DNA of 64,000 bases from Algoriphagus iocasae. Its GTDB lineage: Bacteria > Bacteroidota > Bacteroidia > Cytophagales > Cyclobacteriaceae. Below the pieces are notes generated by a model. That model was not told the origin of the DNA. It worked only from the letters and a program-made list of their open reading frames with translations, and ran no database searches. The DNA lies in the NCBI RefSeq assembly GCF_014206875.1, contig NZ_JACIJO010000001.1, positions 1 through 64,000 of the forward strand. Reading direction: 5' to 3'. Within the stretch, counting starts at the first letter, position 1; every line of letters starts with the position of its first letter. Made by a program: the position numbers and the translations under genes. Positions 1-9,457 of this stretch are shown here, in pieces.

Positions 1-57
1 GCTACAGGTGTAAAGGCAGTAATGTCATAGCTGAGTAGTACTAATTGCCCAAAAGCT
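1..57 (+). rRNA. 23S ribosomal RNA, 3' end (partial)
   Basis: The first bases carry the conserved 3' terminal part of bacterial 23S rRNA (GCTGAGTAGTACTAATTGCC), which lies just before the terminal helix that pairs with the 5' end of 23S. Only the last few dozen bases are inside the window. The exact 3' end is estimated. A 5S gene and terminator follow in the same direction, so this is the end of an rRNA operon. Confidence 0.85.
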
Positions 58-110
58 TACCCACTGTTTGTTACAGTTTCTGCCAAGACATGTTAGTAAC
101 TGTCGGATGT

Positions 111-206
111 TTGATGTCGGATGACCGATGTAGACAAGGACAGGAACTTAAGATATTAAATGGACGAATGATCATCCGGCAACGGACACCGGTCATCGGA
201 CATCAA
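111..206 (+). repeat. Long dyad in the 23S-5S spacer
   Basis: Two 17-nt arms (111-127 and 190-206) are inverted complements with one mismatch; their cores read GATGTCGGATGACCG and CGGTCATCGGACATC. In the transcript they would form a stem enclosing about 62 nt, just upstream of 5S. It could be a processing stem for 5S maturation (inference). The same CGGTCATC word family recurs at 27961-27988. Confidence 0.6.
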
Positions 207-210
207 GATT

Positions 211-320
211 TAGGCGGCCTAGCGCAGGGGTCCCACCTCTTCCCATCCCGAACAGAGAAGTTAAGCCCTGCAGCGCCGATGGTACTGGGGTTACACCCGG
301 GAGAGTAGGTCGCCGCCACA
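211..320 (+). rRNA. 5S ribosomal RNA
   Basis: The sequence carries 5S hallmarks: CCCATCCCGAACAGAGAAGT, then GCCGATGGTACTGGGG and GGGAGAGTAGGTCGCCGCC. The 5' GGCGGC pairs with the 3' GCCGCC to close helix I. Length of about 110 nt is normal. End points are estimated from helix I. Confidence 0.93.
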
Positions 321-328
321 TTATTCAA

Positions 329-355
329 GCCAGCAGATCCTGCTGGCTTTTTTTT
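329..355 (+). terminator. Intrinsic terminator of the rRNA operon
   Basis: An AGCCAGCA / TGCTGGCT stem with a GATCC loop is followed directly by a run of T, just after 5S. Confidence 0.9.
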
Positions 356-450
356 GCACTTTACTTTTTGAGAGCTTTACTAAACTAATGGGAATTAGTT
401 TAGTAATGGATATTTCTAATTCTCGTTTTGGATTCAATAGGTTTTAGCTG

Positions 451-897
451 TTACCAAATGCCAAATTGTTTGAAATGATGTTTTATGTGCTTTGGGTGAA
501 ACTTTTCCCATTCAGAAAAACTCATCTTACCAAACCTAGGATGTACGGTCAGCTCATCTGGAGAACTCTTAAAAAATGAATAATAGGATTCAATGCTTTG
601 AATAAATTGTTCTTTTGCCTCTTCCAAATTTTTATTCCTTAATGGCATCAACTCACCGGCTGGAATGCCAGGGGCCTTAATACCTATCGGGAAATCCATA
701 TCTGTTTCTAGCAAGGCTTGCTTTTGAGCTTTCTGTTTTTCATTAGGTTCAAAGTCAGGGATTTTCACCCTGTTGTAAGAAATTTTTATGGTGATGGTTA
801 AGTGCTCAAGCATATGCTGTGGACTCATGATACCAAACTCCCCTTGCGTGTCTTCGTTCAGCTTTGACAGCTTATTCTGTAATTCAATAATTTCCAT
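451..897 (-). CDS. DinB-superfamily (DUF1569-like) protein
   Basis: A 148-residue soluble protein. It shows the pattern of small DinB/DUF1569-type four-helix proteins: an early SPQHMLEHL segment (about residues 25-33) and a C-terminal FHPKHIKHHFKQFGI segment (about 133-147), whose histidines could form a metal site. Members of this superfamily include thiol-dependent transferases, but many are uncharacterised, and no substrate can be assigned here. It lies alone between the rRNA operon and nrdA, separated from nrdA by that operon's terminator. Family assignment is by motif only. Confidence 0.6.
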   Translation of the reverse strand: MEIIELQNKLSKLNEDTQGEFGIMSPQHMLEHLTITIKISYNRVKIPDFEPNEKQKAQKQALLETDMDFPIGIKAPGIPAGELMPLRNKNLEEAKEQFIQSIESYYSFFKSSPDELTVHPRFGKMSFSEWEKFHPKHIKHHFKQFGIW

Positions 898-923
898 TTG
901 TTTTTTTTTCTTAGGTTAAGGTA

Positions 924-953
924 TAAAAAAAAGCGTTTGATAGAATCAAACGC
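924..953 (-). terminator. Terminator downstream of nrdBA
   Basis: A GCGTTTGA / TCAAACGC stem with a five-base loop is followed, on the minus strand, by a long T run. It lies 28 bp past the nrdA stop. Confidence 0.85.
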
Positions 954-980
954 CTTTTCTCAATTAACGAACTCTAAATA

Positions 981-3380
981 TTAACTGCCGCACATTTCGC
1001 ATCCTTCCGGATCATCCAGTGAACAGGCAATAGCATCTTGTTTAAGGGACTTTGCGTCCATTTCTTCCTGCATGGCTTTATCTACCTTTGGTTCGAAATT
1101 ACTCTTGTCTAAGGTGAATTTAATAGCACTAGCAGCAGCTTGAGATCTTAGGTAATACATACCAGTCTTCAAACCTTTCTTCCAAGCGTAGAAATGCATG
1201 GAAGTAAGTTTGCCAAAGTTAGGATCCTGTAAGAAGACATTCATACTTTGAGACTGGCAGATATAAGCTCCTCTGTCAGCAGCCATGTCAATAACTACTT
1301 TCTGAGAAATCTCCCAAACTGTTTTGTAGATGTCCTTGATGTTTTGAGGAACCCCAGGAAGACTTTGAACAGAACCATTGGTAGAGATCAATCTATTTCT
1401 CATGGTATCGTTCCATAGGCCTAATTGGATGAGGTCTTTCATCAAGTGTTTGTTAACTACAATAAACTCACCTGATAGGGTTCTTCTGGTGTAAATGTTT
1501 GTTGTGTATGGTTCAAAACACTCGTTGTTTCCAAGAATCTGAGAAGTAGAAGCTGTAGGCATTGGAGCAACCAATAATGAGTTTCTCATACCATACTTTT
1601 TCACTTTTTCTTTCACAGCTGTCCAATCCCATCTTTCTGACTTAGGAGTTACACCCCACATGTCAAACTGAAGGATTCCTTGAGAAGCTGGAGAGCCCTC
1701 GTACGTTTCATAAGTGCCTTGTACTTTTGCCAACTCCATGGAAGTTTCCACAGCAGCATAGTAGATGGTTTCGAAAATATCTTCATTCAACCCTTTTGCT
1801 TCAGCTGACTCAAAAGGCATTCTTAACATGATGAATGTATCAGCTAGACCTTGAACACCTAGTCCAATTGGTCTGTGTCTGAAGTTAGATCTACGCGCTT
1901 CTTCTACAGGATAATAGTTTACATCGATCACTTTATTCAAATTGCGTGTTGCAACTTTAGTGATTTCATAAAGTTTCTGATGGTCAAAAAACATTTTTCC
2001 ATCTGGCCCCATTTTCACAAACTTAGGCAGGGCCAAAGAAGCCAAATTACAAACTGCTACTTCATCAGGAGAAGTGTATTCGATGATTTCAGTACAAAGG
2101 TTGGAAGACTTGATTGTTCCAAGATTTTTCTGATTTGACTTACCATTGGCTGCATCTTTATACAACATGTATGGCGTTCCTGTCTCAATTTGAGATTCAA
2201 GGATTTCGAACCAAAGTTCCTGAGCTTTTATAGTTTCTCTTGCTCTTCCTTCTTTCTCATACTTTTCATAAAGTCTTTCAAACTCTTCTCCGTGGCATTC
2301 TGATAATCCAGGAGCTTCATTTGGACAGAATAAAGACCAGCTTTCATTCTGCTCTACTCTCTTCATAAATAAATCCGGAATCCAAAGCGCATAGAATAAA
2401 TCTCTGGCTCTCATTTCCTCTTTACCATGATTTCTCTTAAGCTCCAAGAAGTCTTTCACATCGGCATGCCAAGGCTCAAGGTAGATAGCAAAACTTCCTT
2501 TTCTCTTTCCACCGCCTTGATCCACATAGCGAGCTGTCATATCAAAGTTTCTTAGCATTGGTACAATACCATTAGAAACTCCGTTTGTTCCTTTGATATA
2601 TGATCCTTTCGCTCTTACATGGTGGATGGAAAGTCCGATACCTCCTGCAGATTGGGAAATCTTAGCACATTGCTTCAATGTGTCATAAATTCCATCAATG
2701 CTATCATCCTTCATGGTAAGAAGGAAGCAAGAGGAAAGTTGTGGCTTTGGGGTACCAGCGTTAAAAAGAGTAGGAGTAGCATGCGTAAACCACTTTTCTG
2801 AAAGTAGGTTATACGTCTCCAAAACAGAATCAATATCTTCTTTGTGAATACCTACAGCTACTCTCATCAACATATGCTGCGGTCTTTCCACTACTTTACC
2901 ATCTAGACGGATCAGGTAGCTTCTCTCCAAAGTTTTGTACCCAAAGTAATCGTAGTCAAAATCTCTTTTATAATCCACCGCAGCATCTAGCTTAGCTGCA
3001 TTCTTTTTGATAACCCCATATACTTCCGGATCAATCAAAGATGCATTAGCACCGGTCTTTGGATTGATGTATGTATATAGTCTCTTCATCGTATTAGAGA
3101 AGGACTGGCTAGTAGTTTTATGCAAGTTGGAGATGGCGATACGAGCCGCCAAAATTGCATAATCAGGATGCTTAACCGTCAAAGAAGCACAAACTTCTGC
3201 AGCAAGGTTATCCAACTCTGTAGTCGTGACGCCATCATACAAACCATCAATTACCTTTTTGGCAACTTCAATTGGCTGGATGAATTTAGGATCAAGCTCA
3301 TAGCAAAGGTTTTCAATACGAGTCGTGATTTTGTCAAATCTTACTGACTCTCTTCTTCCGTCTCTTTTTATTACTAGCAT
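981..3380 (-). CDS. nrdA: Ribonucleoside-diphosphate reductase, alpha subunit
   Basis: Large catalytic subunit of class I ribonucleotide reductase, which reduces NDPs to dNDPs. The 799 residues begin with an ATP-cone ([14 protein letters not shown], residues about 5-18), the allosteric activity site. The barrel carries the redox cysteine in SSCFLL and the thiyl-radical cysteine in CNLAS. The C-terminal tail ends CEMCGS, giving the CxxC pair (C794, C797) that hands electrons from thioredoxin or glutaredoxin. It is the second gene of an operon with nrdB, 39 bp downstream, and ends at a strong terminator. Length and motifs are complete. Confidence 0.97.
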   Translation of the reverse strand: MLVIKRDGRRESVRFDKITTRIENLCYELDPKFIQPIEVAKKVIDGLYDGVTTTELDNLAAEVCASLTVKHPDYAILAARIAISNLHKTTSQSFSNTMKRLYTYINPKTGANASLIDPEVYGVIKKNAAKLDAAVDYKRDFDYDYFGYKTLERSYLIRLDGKVVERPQHMLMRVAVGIHKEDIDSVLETYNLLSEKWFTHATPTLFNAGTPKPQLSSCFLLTMKDDSIDGIYDTLKQCAKISQSAGGIGLSIHHVRAKGSYIKGTNGVSNGIVPMLRNFDMTARYVDQGGGKRKGSFAIYLEPWHADVKDFLELKRNHGKEEMRARDLFYALWIPDLFMKRVEQNESWSLFCPNEAPGLSECHGEEFERLYEKYEKEGRARETIKAQELWFEILESQIETGTPYMLYKDAANGKSNQKNLGTIKSSNLCTEIIEYTSPDEVAVCNLASLALPKFVKMGPDGKMFFDHQKLYEITKVATRNLNKVIDVNYYPVEEARRSNFRHRPIGLGVQGLADTFIMLRMPFESAEAKGLNEDIFETIYYAAVETSMELAKVQGTYETYEGSPASQGILQFDMWGVTPKSERWDWTAVKEKVKKYGMRNSLLVAPMPTASTSQILGNNECFEPYTTNIYTRRTLSGEFIVVNKHLMKDLIQLGLWNDTMRNRLISTNGSVQSLPGVPQNIKDIYKTVWEISQKVVIDMAADRGAYICQSQSMNVFLQDPNFGKLTSMHFYAWKKGLKTGMYYLRSQAAASAIKFTLDKSNFEPKVDKAMQEEMDAKSLKQDAIACSLDDPEGCEMCGS

Positions 3381-3419
3381 ATACTTTGGAGATTTAGGGT
3401 AGGTGGGTTATACAATTAA

Positions 3420-4400
3420 TTAAAAGTCCTCGCCTATGGAGAATCTTGGGGATGAATCTTGCGCTTCTGTAGACTTCATGACGCCTGCCTTCTGATAATC
3501 ACCAACTCTCTTTTCGAAGAAATTGGTTTTTCCCTGAAGGGAAATCATATCCATGAAGTCAAATGGATTGGTGCTATTCCAAACTTTTTCACAGCCGAGT
3601 TCCATTAATAATCTATCGGCCACAAACTCTATATATTGACACATCAAATCGGCATTCATACCGATCAATCTTACAGGCAGTGCATCTGTTACAAATTCTT
3701 TTTCGATGGTAACAGCATCAATTATGATCTCTCGAACAGTTTCTTTTGGTAATTGATTTATCACATGTTCCGTATAAAGGTGACAAGCGAAATCGCAGTG
3801 CAATCCTTCGTCTCTTGAGATTAATTCATTTGAGAAAGTAAGTCCCGGCATCAAGCCTCTTTTCTTTAACCAGAAAATAGAGCAGAATGATCCAGAGAAG
3901 AAGATACCTTCCACAGCCGCAAAAGCAATCAGTCTCTCTTGGAAGGATCCATTGTCGATCCATCTCAATGCCCACTCAGCTTTCTTTTTAACACAGTCTA
4001 TATGTTCGATAGCATTTAATAATTTATCTCTTTCTCCTGCGTCTTTAATATAAGTGTCTATTAAAAGGCTGTAGGTTTCAGAGTGGATATTCTCCATGGC
4101 AATTTGGAAGCCGTAGAAAAATTTCGCTTCTGTATACTGAACCTCTGCTACAAAATGTTCTGCCAGGTTTTCATTAACTATTCCATCACTAGCTGCAAAG
4201 AATGCGAGAACGTGAGATATAAAATGTCTTTCTCCATCATTTAGACTTTTCCAGTCTACCATATCCTGGCCTAGGTCAATTTCTTCTGCGGTCCAAAAAC
4301 TAGCCTCAGCTTTTTTATAAAACTGCCAAATGTCGTTATGCTGGATTGGGAATAATACGAATCTGTTTTTGTTCTCTGATAAAATCGGTTCTTGCTGCAT
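3420..4400 (-). CDS. nrdB: Ribonucleoside-diphosphate reductase, beta subunit
   Basis: Radical-generating small subunit of class I ribonucleotide reductase, 326 residues. Metal-ligand and radical residues are visible: D72 in AASDG, E103 and H106 in ENIHSETY, and Y110 at the position of the tyrosyl radical, so this looks like a classical tyrosyl-radical enzyme and not a Tyr-lacking class Ic or Ie type. It is the first gene of nrdB-nrdA. The upstream region, shared with divergent rplU, contains two near-identical palindromes that may regulate it. Confidence 0.97.
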   Translation of the reverse strand: MQQEPILSENKNRFVLFPIQHNDIWQFYKKAEASFWTAEEIDLGQDMVDWKSLNDGERHFISHVLAFFAASDGIVNENLAEHFVAEVQYTEAKFFYGFQIAMENIHSETYSLLIDTYIKDAGERDKLLNAIEHIDCVKKKAEWALRWIDNGSFQERLIAFAAVEGIFFSGSFCSIFWLKKRGLMPGLTFSNELISRDEGLHCDFACHLYTEHVINQLPKETVREIIIDAVTIEKEFVTDALPVRLIGMNADLMCQYIEFVADRLLMELGCEKVWNSTNPFDFMDMISLQGKTNFFEKRVGDYQKAGVMKSTEAQDSSPRFSIGEDF

Positions 4401-4561
4401 CTCTCTCTTAAAATTTGATCTCTTTAAAGTATTTAGGTTTCCTTTAAATTATTTTACTACCGGCTGCGGATAGGAAAAGCTGCCTTTTCAGAACAGCCTT
4501 AGAACAAATATGTGAACCAATTCGGACAAATAAAATCCCTGAAGTGGTACTTAAACTTGTT

Positions 4562-4580
4562 TTTTGACCAATAGTCAAAA
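4562..4580. promoter_or_regulatory. Operator-like palindrome 1 upstream of nrdB
   Basis: TTTTGACCAATAGTCAAAA is an inverted repeat with seven-base arms (TTTTGAC / GTCAAAA) and a five-base centre. It lies 162 bp upstream of nrdB. A copy with one base changed lies at 4718-4736. TetR-type repressors often bind palindromes of this size. The regulator is unknown. Confidence 0.6.
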
Positions 4581-4633
4581 GTAGTTTATCGTATTATTTA
4601 TCAATGAGTTAAAAATAGATGTATGAAGTAAAA

Positions 4634-4664
4634 CAATAGCTAAAATGGCCAATTATGGCTATTG
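4634..4664. repeat. Imperfect dyad in the nrdB-rplU region
   Basis: The ends CAATAGC and GCTATTG are exact inverted complements around a TGGCCA core, with a few mismatches between. It lies between the two palindromes. It could be a protein site or a hairpin in a 5' leader. No further role is visible. Confidence 0.4.
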
Positions 4665-4717
4665 AAATTTTTTTGAGAAAGTTTAAAAAAGTTTTTTTTA
4701 CCAAAATTCAAGGCGTG

Positions 4718-4736
4718 TTTTGACCGATAGTCAAAA
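4718..4736. promoter_or_regulatory. Operator-like palindrome 2 upstream of nrdB/rplU
   Basis: TTTTGACCGATAGTCAAAA is the second copy of the palindrome at 4562-4580, differing in one central base. A weaker partial match (TTGATAGTCAAAT) follows at 4769-4781. The rest of the 580-bp gap between nrdB and rplU is AT-rich with no credible open reading frame. Confidence 0.6.
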
Positions 4737-4939
4737 GTTTACCCTGACTGTTTTTGAAATGCAAGTGATTGATAGTCAAATCGTATGGAAATATTTTCAA
4801 ATTGTTTTGAAGATATTTCTCTTGAAGTTTTTGAATGAAAAAGATACGTTTATTTTGTAGGTGAGAACTTTTTCCAGACGCGAAGATAGTAGGATAAAGA
4901 TAATTTTGAAGACTGTTTTTTTCTTCGGATCATCTTCCT

Positions 4940-4947
4940 TATATTTG
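4940..4947 (+). promoter_or_regulatory. Probable -7 element of the rplU promoter
   Basis: TATATTTG matches the Bacteroidota -7 consensus TAnnTTTG and sits 33 bp before the rplU start. No clean -33 TTTG is seen at the expected distance, so the assignment rests on the -7 box and position. Confidence 0.5.
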
Positions 4948-4980
4948 CACTCCGATTTCGACTAAGAATTCAAAATACTC

Positions 4981-5292
4981 ATGTACGCAATTGTAAACAT
5001 CGCAGGAAAGCAGTTCAAAGTAACAAAAGATCAGTTCGTCTTCGCTCCAAAGCTAGAAGGTGAAGCTGGCGCTTCCGTGGAATTTGACCAAGTCTTGTTA
5101 GCAGAAGCTGACGGCTCTGTGTCTGTAGGAGCTCCTTTATTAGCAGGAGCCAAGGTATCTGGGAAAATCCTAGATCATGTAAAAGGTGATAAAGTCATCG
5201 TCTTCAAAAAGAAGCGTCGTAAGGGCTACAAAAAGAAGAACGGTCACAGACAAGATTTCACCAAAGTTTTGATCGAAAATATTGTACTATAA
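4981..5292 (+). CDS. rplU: Large ribosomal subunit protein bL21
   Basis: Structural protein of the 50S subunit that binds 23S rRNA, 103 residues, the usual length. It starts [14 protein letters not shown], the conserved bL21 N-terminus, and has the basic [16 protein letters not shown] segment (about residues 77-92) that contacts RNA. It is the first gene of rplU-rpmA, the standard bacterial pairing, with 33 bp between the genes. Confidence 0.98.
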   Translation: MYAIVNIAGKQFKVTKDQFVFAPKLEGEAGASVEFDQVLLAEADGSVSVGAPLLAGAKVSGKILDHVKGDKVIVFKKKRRKGYKKKNGHRQDFTKVLIENIVL

Positions 5293-5325
5293 GTTTTCTC
5301 TCTGAAAACATAAAAGAATAAAACC

Positions 5326-5586
5326 ATGGCACACAAAAAAGGCGTCGGTAGTTCCAAAAACGGAAGAGAGTCACATTCCAAAAGATTGGGTGTGAAGAAA
5401 TTTGGTGGTGAGCAAGTAATTGCTGGTAACATCATCATCAGACAAAGAGGTACAAAGCATCATGCAGGAGAAAATGTGGGTGTTGGTAAAGACCATACCT
5501 TATTTGCTCTTTCTGATGGAGTTGTGACATTCAAGAAAAAATTTGATGGTAAGTCTTATGTAAGTGTATTACCTGCAGAAGCTTAA
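5326..5586 (+). CDS. rpmA: Large ribosomal subunit protein bL27
   Basis: 50S subunit protein whose N-terminal tail reaches the peptidyl-transferase centre. The 86 residues start [16 protein letters not shown], so the mature-type tail is directly encoded with no extra propeptide to be cleaved, unlike Firmicutes bL27. The [19 protein letters not shown] core is typical. It follows rplU and is closed by a strong terminator. Confidence 0.98.
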   Translation: MAHKKGVGSSKNGRESHSKRLGVKKFGGEQVIAGNIIIRQRGTKHHAGENVGVGKDHTLFALSDGVVTFKKKFDGKSYVSVLPAEA

Positions 5587-5601
5587 TCAATCAGAATTCA
5601 T

Positions 5602-5635
5602 AAAAAAAGCCCCTTCATCCGAAGGGGCTTTTTTT
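5602..5635 (+). terminator. Terminator of rplU-rpmA
   Basis: An AAGCCCCTTC / GAAGGGGCTT stem with a short ATCC loop, followed by seven T, lies 16 bp past the rpmA stop. Confidence 0.92.
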
Positions 5636-5735
5636 ATGTCTTTATTTTTTTAAAATACCGACGGTCATTTTTTCTGACCATGTTCCAAAGACTTTGCCTA
5701 ATTTATTAACTTGGAAAACCACCAAATTAAAACTT

Positions 5736-8700
5736 ATGAGCAAACTGATACGATTAGGAATACTTTGTATTCTTATGGGTTTGGCAGGAATTTCTTCTGC
5801 TCAAGATATACCCAATCCGAAAATTTACGATGCCTTGGAATGGCGTTTAGTTGGACCACACCGGGGAGGAAGATCTGATGGCGTGACAGGTGTGGCAGGT
5901 AGTGACCATACTTATTATTTTGCTTCTACTGGAGGCGGGGTTTGGAAAACAATAGATTCAGGCCTGACTTGGAAGTCAGTTTCTGATGGATTTTTTGGAG
6001 GTTCTATTGGAGCTGTGGCTGTTTCCCAAAGCGATACTAGTGTTGTTTATGCCGGAGGTGGCGAGAAAACAGTAAGAGGAAATGTTTCTTTTGGTTATGG
6101 AGCCTGGAAAAGTGAAGATGCCGGAAAAACATGGAAGCAGGCCGGTTTAGAAAAAAGTAGATTCATCTCCAGGATGAGAATTCATCCAGAGAATCCAGAT
6201 GTGGTTTATGCTGCGGTTCTTGGTGATATTTTCAAGCCGGATGAAACCAGAGGGGTTTATAAAACTACTGATGGAGGAGCTACTTGGGAAAAGGTTTTGT
6301 ACTCTAGCGATGTAGCTGGGGCGGTAGATTTGATTATGGATCCTAATAATCCAGATGTGCTGATTGCAACAACTTGGGATATCAAAAGAACACCATATAG
6401 TTTAGAGAGTGGTGGTCCTGGATCCAAGATGTTTAAAACAACTGATGGAGGAAAAACATGGGAAGATCTAACCAAAAAAGAAGGATTTCCGGAAGGAGTA
6501 TTAGGGATTATGGGAGTTTCGATTTCACCTGTAAACTCTGATAAAATCTATGCGATTATAGAGAATGAAAACGGAGGTGTGTTTGTCTCTGCTGATGGAG
6601 GTGAAAGCTGGGAGAAAACCAACGATGATCGAAACTTAAGACAAAGAGCTTGGTATTACACCAGAATTTTTGCTGATCCTCAAGATGAAGAAACTGTTTA
6701 TGTACTAAATGTAAGCTACCATAAATCTACCGATGGAGGTAAGACATTTAAGAGTGCAAATGCTCCCCATGGAGATCATCATGATTTATGGATAGATCCA
6801 CAAAATAATCAGAGAATGATCATTGCCGATGACGGCGGAGCTCAGGTTTCAGAGGATGGAGGAAGTACTTGGTCCACATTGATGAACCAGCCAACATCAC
6901 AGTTTTACCGAGTAACTACTGACAATAGTTTCCCATACAGAATTTATGGAGCTCAACAGGACAACTCAACAGTAAGAATCCGTCACAGAAATGATGGAAG
7001 ATCTATAACGGAAAGTGATTGGGAACCAACTGCTGGAGGAGAAAGTGGCTGGATTGCACCAGACCCATTAAACAATGACATCGTTTATGGAGGATCTTAT
7101 GGAGGTTACCTCACTAGAGAAAACCATGACAATGGAACTTCCCGGTCTGTCAATGTTTATCCAAATAACCCGATGGGACATGGGGCTGAGGATATGAAAT
7201 ATAGATTCCAGTGGAATTTTCCTATTTTCTTTTCTCCAAATGATCCTAAATTACTGTATACTGCTAGTAATCAAATGCACCGCTCTACCAATGGTGGACA
7301 GAGCTGGGAAGTTTTCTCACCTGACTTGACGAGAAATGATAAGAGTAAATTAGGTCCTTCTGGTGGGCCGATTACAAAAGACAATACCTCTGTAGAGTAT
7401 TATGCTACGATTTTCACTGGAGCGGAATCTCCATTAAAGGCAGGGGTGATTTGGGCAGGATCTGATGATGGCTTGGTACATGTGACCCAGGATAATGGTG
7501 CTAGCTGGCAAAACGTAACTCCGGCAGACATGCCTGAATGGTTGCAGATTAATAGCATTGAAGCCAGTCCATTTGATCCGGCTGAGGCATATTTTGCTGC
7601 CACTGGTTACAAAAGTGGAAATTATGAGCCTTACCTATACACGACCAAAGATTATGGAAAGACCTGGAAGAAAATCACCAATGGTATTGATCCGGAACAT
7701 TTTACCAGAGTGGTACGAGCTGATCCTGTGAAGCGAGGAATGCTTTATGCAGGAACAGAAACGGCCATGTATTATTCAAAAGATGACGGTGCTAGCTGGC
7801 ACTCTTTGCAGTTGAATTTACCGATAGTTCCTATTACTGATTTGACGATTAAAGACAATAATTTGATTGCAGCAACTCAAGGTCGTTCATTCTGGATTAT
7901 TGATGATTTGACTGTTTTACACCAAGCCGAGCCAGGAATGGAAAACAGTAGTTTGACCTTGTTTAAACCTCAGGATTCTTACCGAATTGATGGATTCAAA
8001 AGAAAAAGTGCTACCGAAGGCACTAATCGTCCAGGCGGGGTTTTGGTGTATTATTACATCGAGGAAAAGCCAGAAGACGAACTGAAAATTGAATTCTTTG
8101 ATGACCAGAACAAGTTGTTGAAAACTTATTCTACCAAAGGTATTGACGGTGATACCTTGAAAGTTAAACAGGGAAGTAATGAATTTAACTGGAACCTTCG
8201 AGTAGAAGATGCAGAGGATTTTGAGGGCTTAATTATGTGGGCCGGAAGCCTAAGAGGACCAAAAGTGGTTCCTGGAACCTATAAAGTGAAAGTCACCAAA
8301 GACGGAGAAGCTCAGGAGCAAACTTTCAAAGTACTTGCAGATCCGAGATATGAATCTACTCAGGAGGATCTTGTGGCTCAATACAACTATTTATTGGAAG
8401 TCCGGGATAAGTTGACTGAAACGCATCAGGCCATCAAATTGATCAGACAATACAGAGCTGAAATGGATAGTTTGGAAACCAAACCTGCTAACCTGGAAAT
8501 GATCAAAGCTGAAATGGATGAGATTGAAAAGACCTTATATCAGACTCAAAACCAAAGCCGTCAGGATCCATTGAATTTCCCAATCCGATTGAATAACAAA
8601 CTTGCTCATTTGAGCTCAGTAGTTGGTAATGGAGATTGGGCACCAACTGATCAATCTTATGAAGTAAAAGATGAACTGACAGAAAAAATCGATGTGCAGC

Positions 8701-8789
8701 TTGCCAGGTTTAAAAAACTGGAACAAACCCAGATTTCTCAAATATTGAATATTGAAGAACTGAGGACCAAATTGGATATTAAAAAGTAA
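5736..8789 (+). CDS. Secreted VPS10/sortilin-like BNR-repeat protein
   Basis: About 1017 residues starting at the internal Met that opens a classical signal peptide (MSKLIRLGILCILMGLAGISSAQ); an in-frame Met 42 bp upstream adds only an unlikely leader. The first two thirds hold at least nine Asp-box/BNR repeats of the form S/T-x-D-x-G-x-S/T-W (such as TTDGGKTWEDL and SADGGESWEKT), which build a ten-bladed propeller like sortilin or xyloglucanase. The last third has an Ig-like segment and a helical tail (about 900-1010). Such proteins are common exported proteins of Bacteroidota; substrate and enzymatic activity cannot be stated. It is monocistronic, with its own terminator. Confidence 0.85.
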   Translation: MSKLIRLGILCILMGLAGISSAQDIPNPKIYDALEWRLVGPHRGGRSDGVTGVAGSDHTYYFASTGGGVWKTIDSGLTWKSVSDGFFGGSIGAVAVSQSDTSVVYAGGGEKTVRGNVSFGYGAWKSEDAGKTWKQAGLEKSRFISRMRIHPENPDVVYAAVLGDIFKPDETRGVYKTTDGGATWEKVLYSSDVAGAVDLIMDPNNPDVLIATTWDIKRTPYSLESGGPGSKMFKTTDGGKTWEDLTKKEGFPEGVLGIMGVSISPVNSDKIYAIIENENGGVFVSADGGESWEKTNDDRNLRQRAWYYTRIFADPQDEETVYVLNVSYHKSTDGGKTFKSANAPHGDHHDLWIDPQNNQRMIIADDGGAQVSEDGGSTWSTLMNQPTSQFYRVTTDNSFPYRIYGAQQDNSTVRIRHRNDGRSITESDWEPTAGGESGWIAPDPLNNDIVYGGSYGGYLTRENHDNGTSRSVNVYPNNPMGHGAEDMKYRFQWNFPIFFSPNDPKLLYTASNQMHRSTNGGQSWEVFSPDLTRNDKSKLGPSGGPITKDNTSVEYYATIFTGAESPLKAGVIWAGSDDGLVHVTQDNGASWQNVTPADMPEWLQINSIEASPFDPAEAYFAATGYKSGNYEPYLYTTKDYGKTWKKITNGIDPEHFTRVVRADPVKRGMLYAGTETAMYYSKDDGASWHSLQLNLPIVPITDLTIKDNNLIAATQGRSFWIIDDLTVLHQAEPGMENSSLTLFKPQDSYRIDGFKRKSATEGTNRPGGVLVYYYIEEKPEDELKIEFFDDQNKLLKTYSTKGIDGDTLKVKQGSNEFNWNLRVEDAEDFEGLIMWAGSLRGPKVVPGTYKVKVTKDGEAQEQTFKVLADPRYESTQEDLVAQYNYLLEVRDKLTETHQAIKLIRQYRAEMDSLETKPANLEMIKAEMDEIEKTLYQTQNQSRQDPLNFPIRLNNKLAHLSSVVGNGDWAPTDQSYEVKDELTEKIDVQLARFKKLEQTQISQILNIEELRTKLDIKK

Positions 8790-8790
8790 C

Positions 8791-8824
8791 AAAAAAGCTC
8801 CCGAATTTTCGGGAGCTTTTTTTT
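8791..8824 (+). terminator. Terminator after the BNR-repeat gene
   Basis: An AAAGCTCCCGAA / TTCGGGAGCTTT stem with a T run begins 2 bp after the stop. The flanking A run makes it usable by the convergent rhomboid operon too. Confidence 0.9.
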
Positions 8825-8825
8825 A

Positions 8826-9455
8826 TTAAAATGGTTGATAAGATTTTATCTGGTCAATAAAATGGAAGATGCTTTCTGGTGAAATAATAAGAATGAAAAC
8901 AATTCCAAAAATTGCCCCATATAAGTGAGCATCATGGTTGATTGCGTCATCTCCATTCTTACCCTTGAAATACGAATAAAGAAGAAAAAGAGCACCAAGG
9001 ATAAACCCAGGTAAACAAAGAATACCAAATAAACAGATGTCAGATAAAGGCATGATGATAATACTCGCAAATACAGTCGCAGCGGTTCCACCAGAAGCAC
9101 CTAATGCTCTGTAATAACTATCATCTTTATTTTTTAAGTAGGTTGGAATATCCGAAATGATAATACCCAAAAGGTAAAAGAGGATGAAAATAATTCCTCC
9201 AGTTACTACTCCGAATTTATATGCAAGAAATTGCTCCACAAACCCTCCGAAAAAGTAGAAGGTAAACATGTTGAACAATAAATGCATGTAATCCTTATGG
9301 ATAAACCCTGAAGTAATAAACCGATCCCATTGACCTCTGTTTTTTATCAAATAAGGAACAAACATCCATCGGTTAATGAATTCGGGTTTATTGAAACCCG
9401 TGATACTGGTGATGGCAGTCAAAATAATCAACACCACCGTGATTGATAAATCCAT
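8826..9455 (-). CDS. Rhomboid-family intramembrane serine protease
   Basis: A 209-residue polytopic membrane protein. The catalytic serine is in the GASGG motif (S120) and the partner histidine in HLYGA (H176), the rhomboid dyad. An HLLFNMFTFYFFGG segment (about 57-70) matches the conserved helix of the family that carries the H and N of the oxyanion region. Rhomboids cleave membrane-spanning substrates; the substrate here is unknown. It is the last gene of a run rnr - polyprenyl synthase - rhomboid with almost no spacing. Confidence 0.88.
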   Translation of the reverse strand: MDLSITVVLIILTAITSITGFNKPEFINRWMFVPYLIKNRGQWDRFITSGFIHKDYMHLLFNMFTFYFFGGFVEQFLAYKFGVVTGGIIFILFYLLGIIISDIPTYLKNKDDSYYRALGASGGTAATVFASIIIMPLSDICLFGILCLPGFILGALFLLYSYFKGKNGDDAINHDAHLYGAIFGIVFILIISPESIFHFIDQIKSYQPF

Positions 9456-9457
9456 GC

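Noticed and set aside
45..308. 87-codon open frame across the 23S end, spacer and 5S
   Set aside because: It runs through the 5S rRNA and has no coding signature; it is a chance frame.
4401..4980. NrdR boxes upstream of nrdB
   Set aside because: The palindromes present do not resemble the NrdR-box pattern; they were reported as unassigned operators instead.
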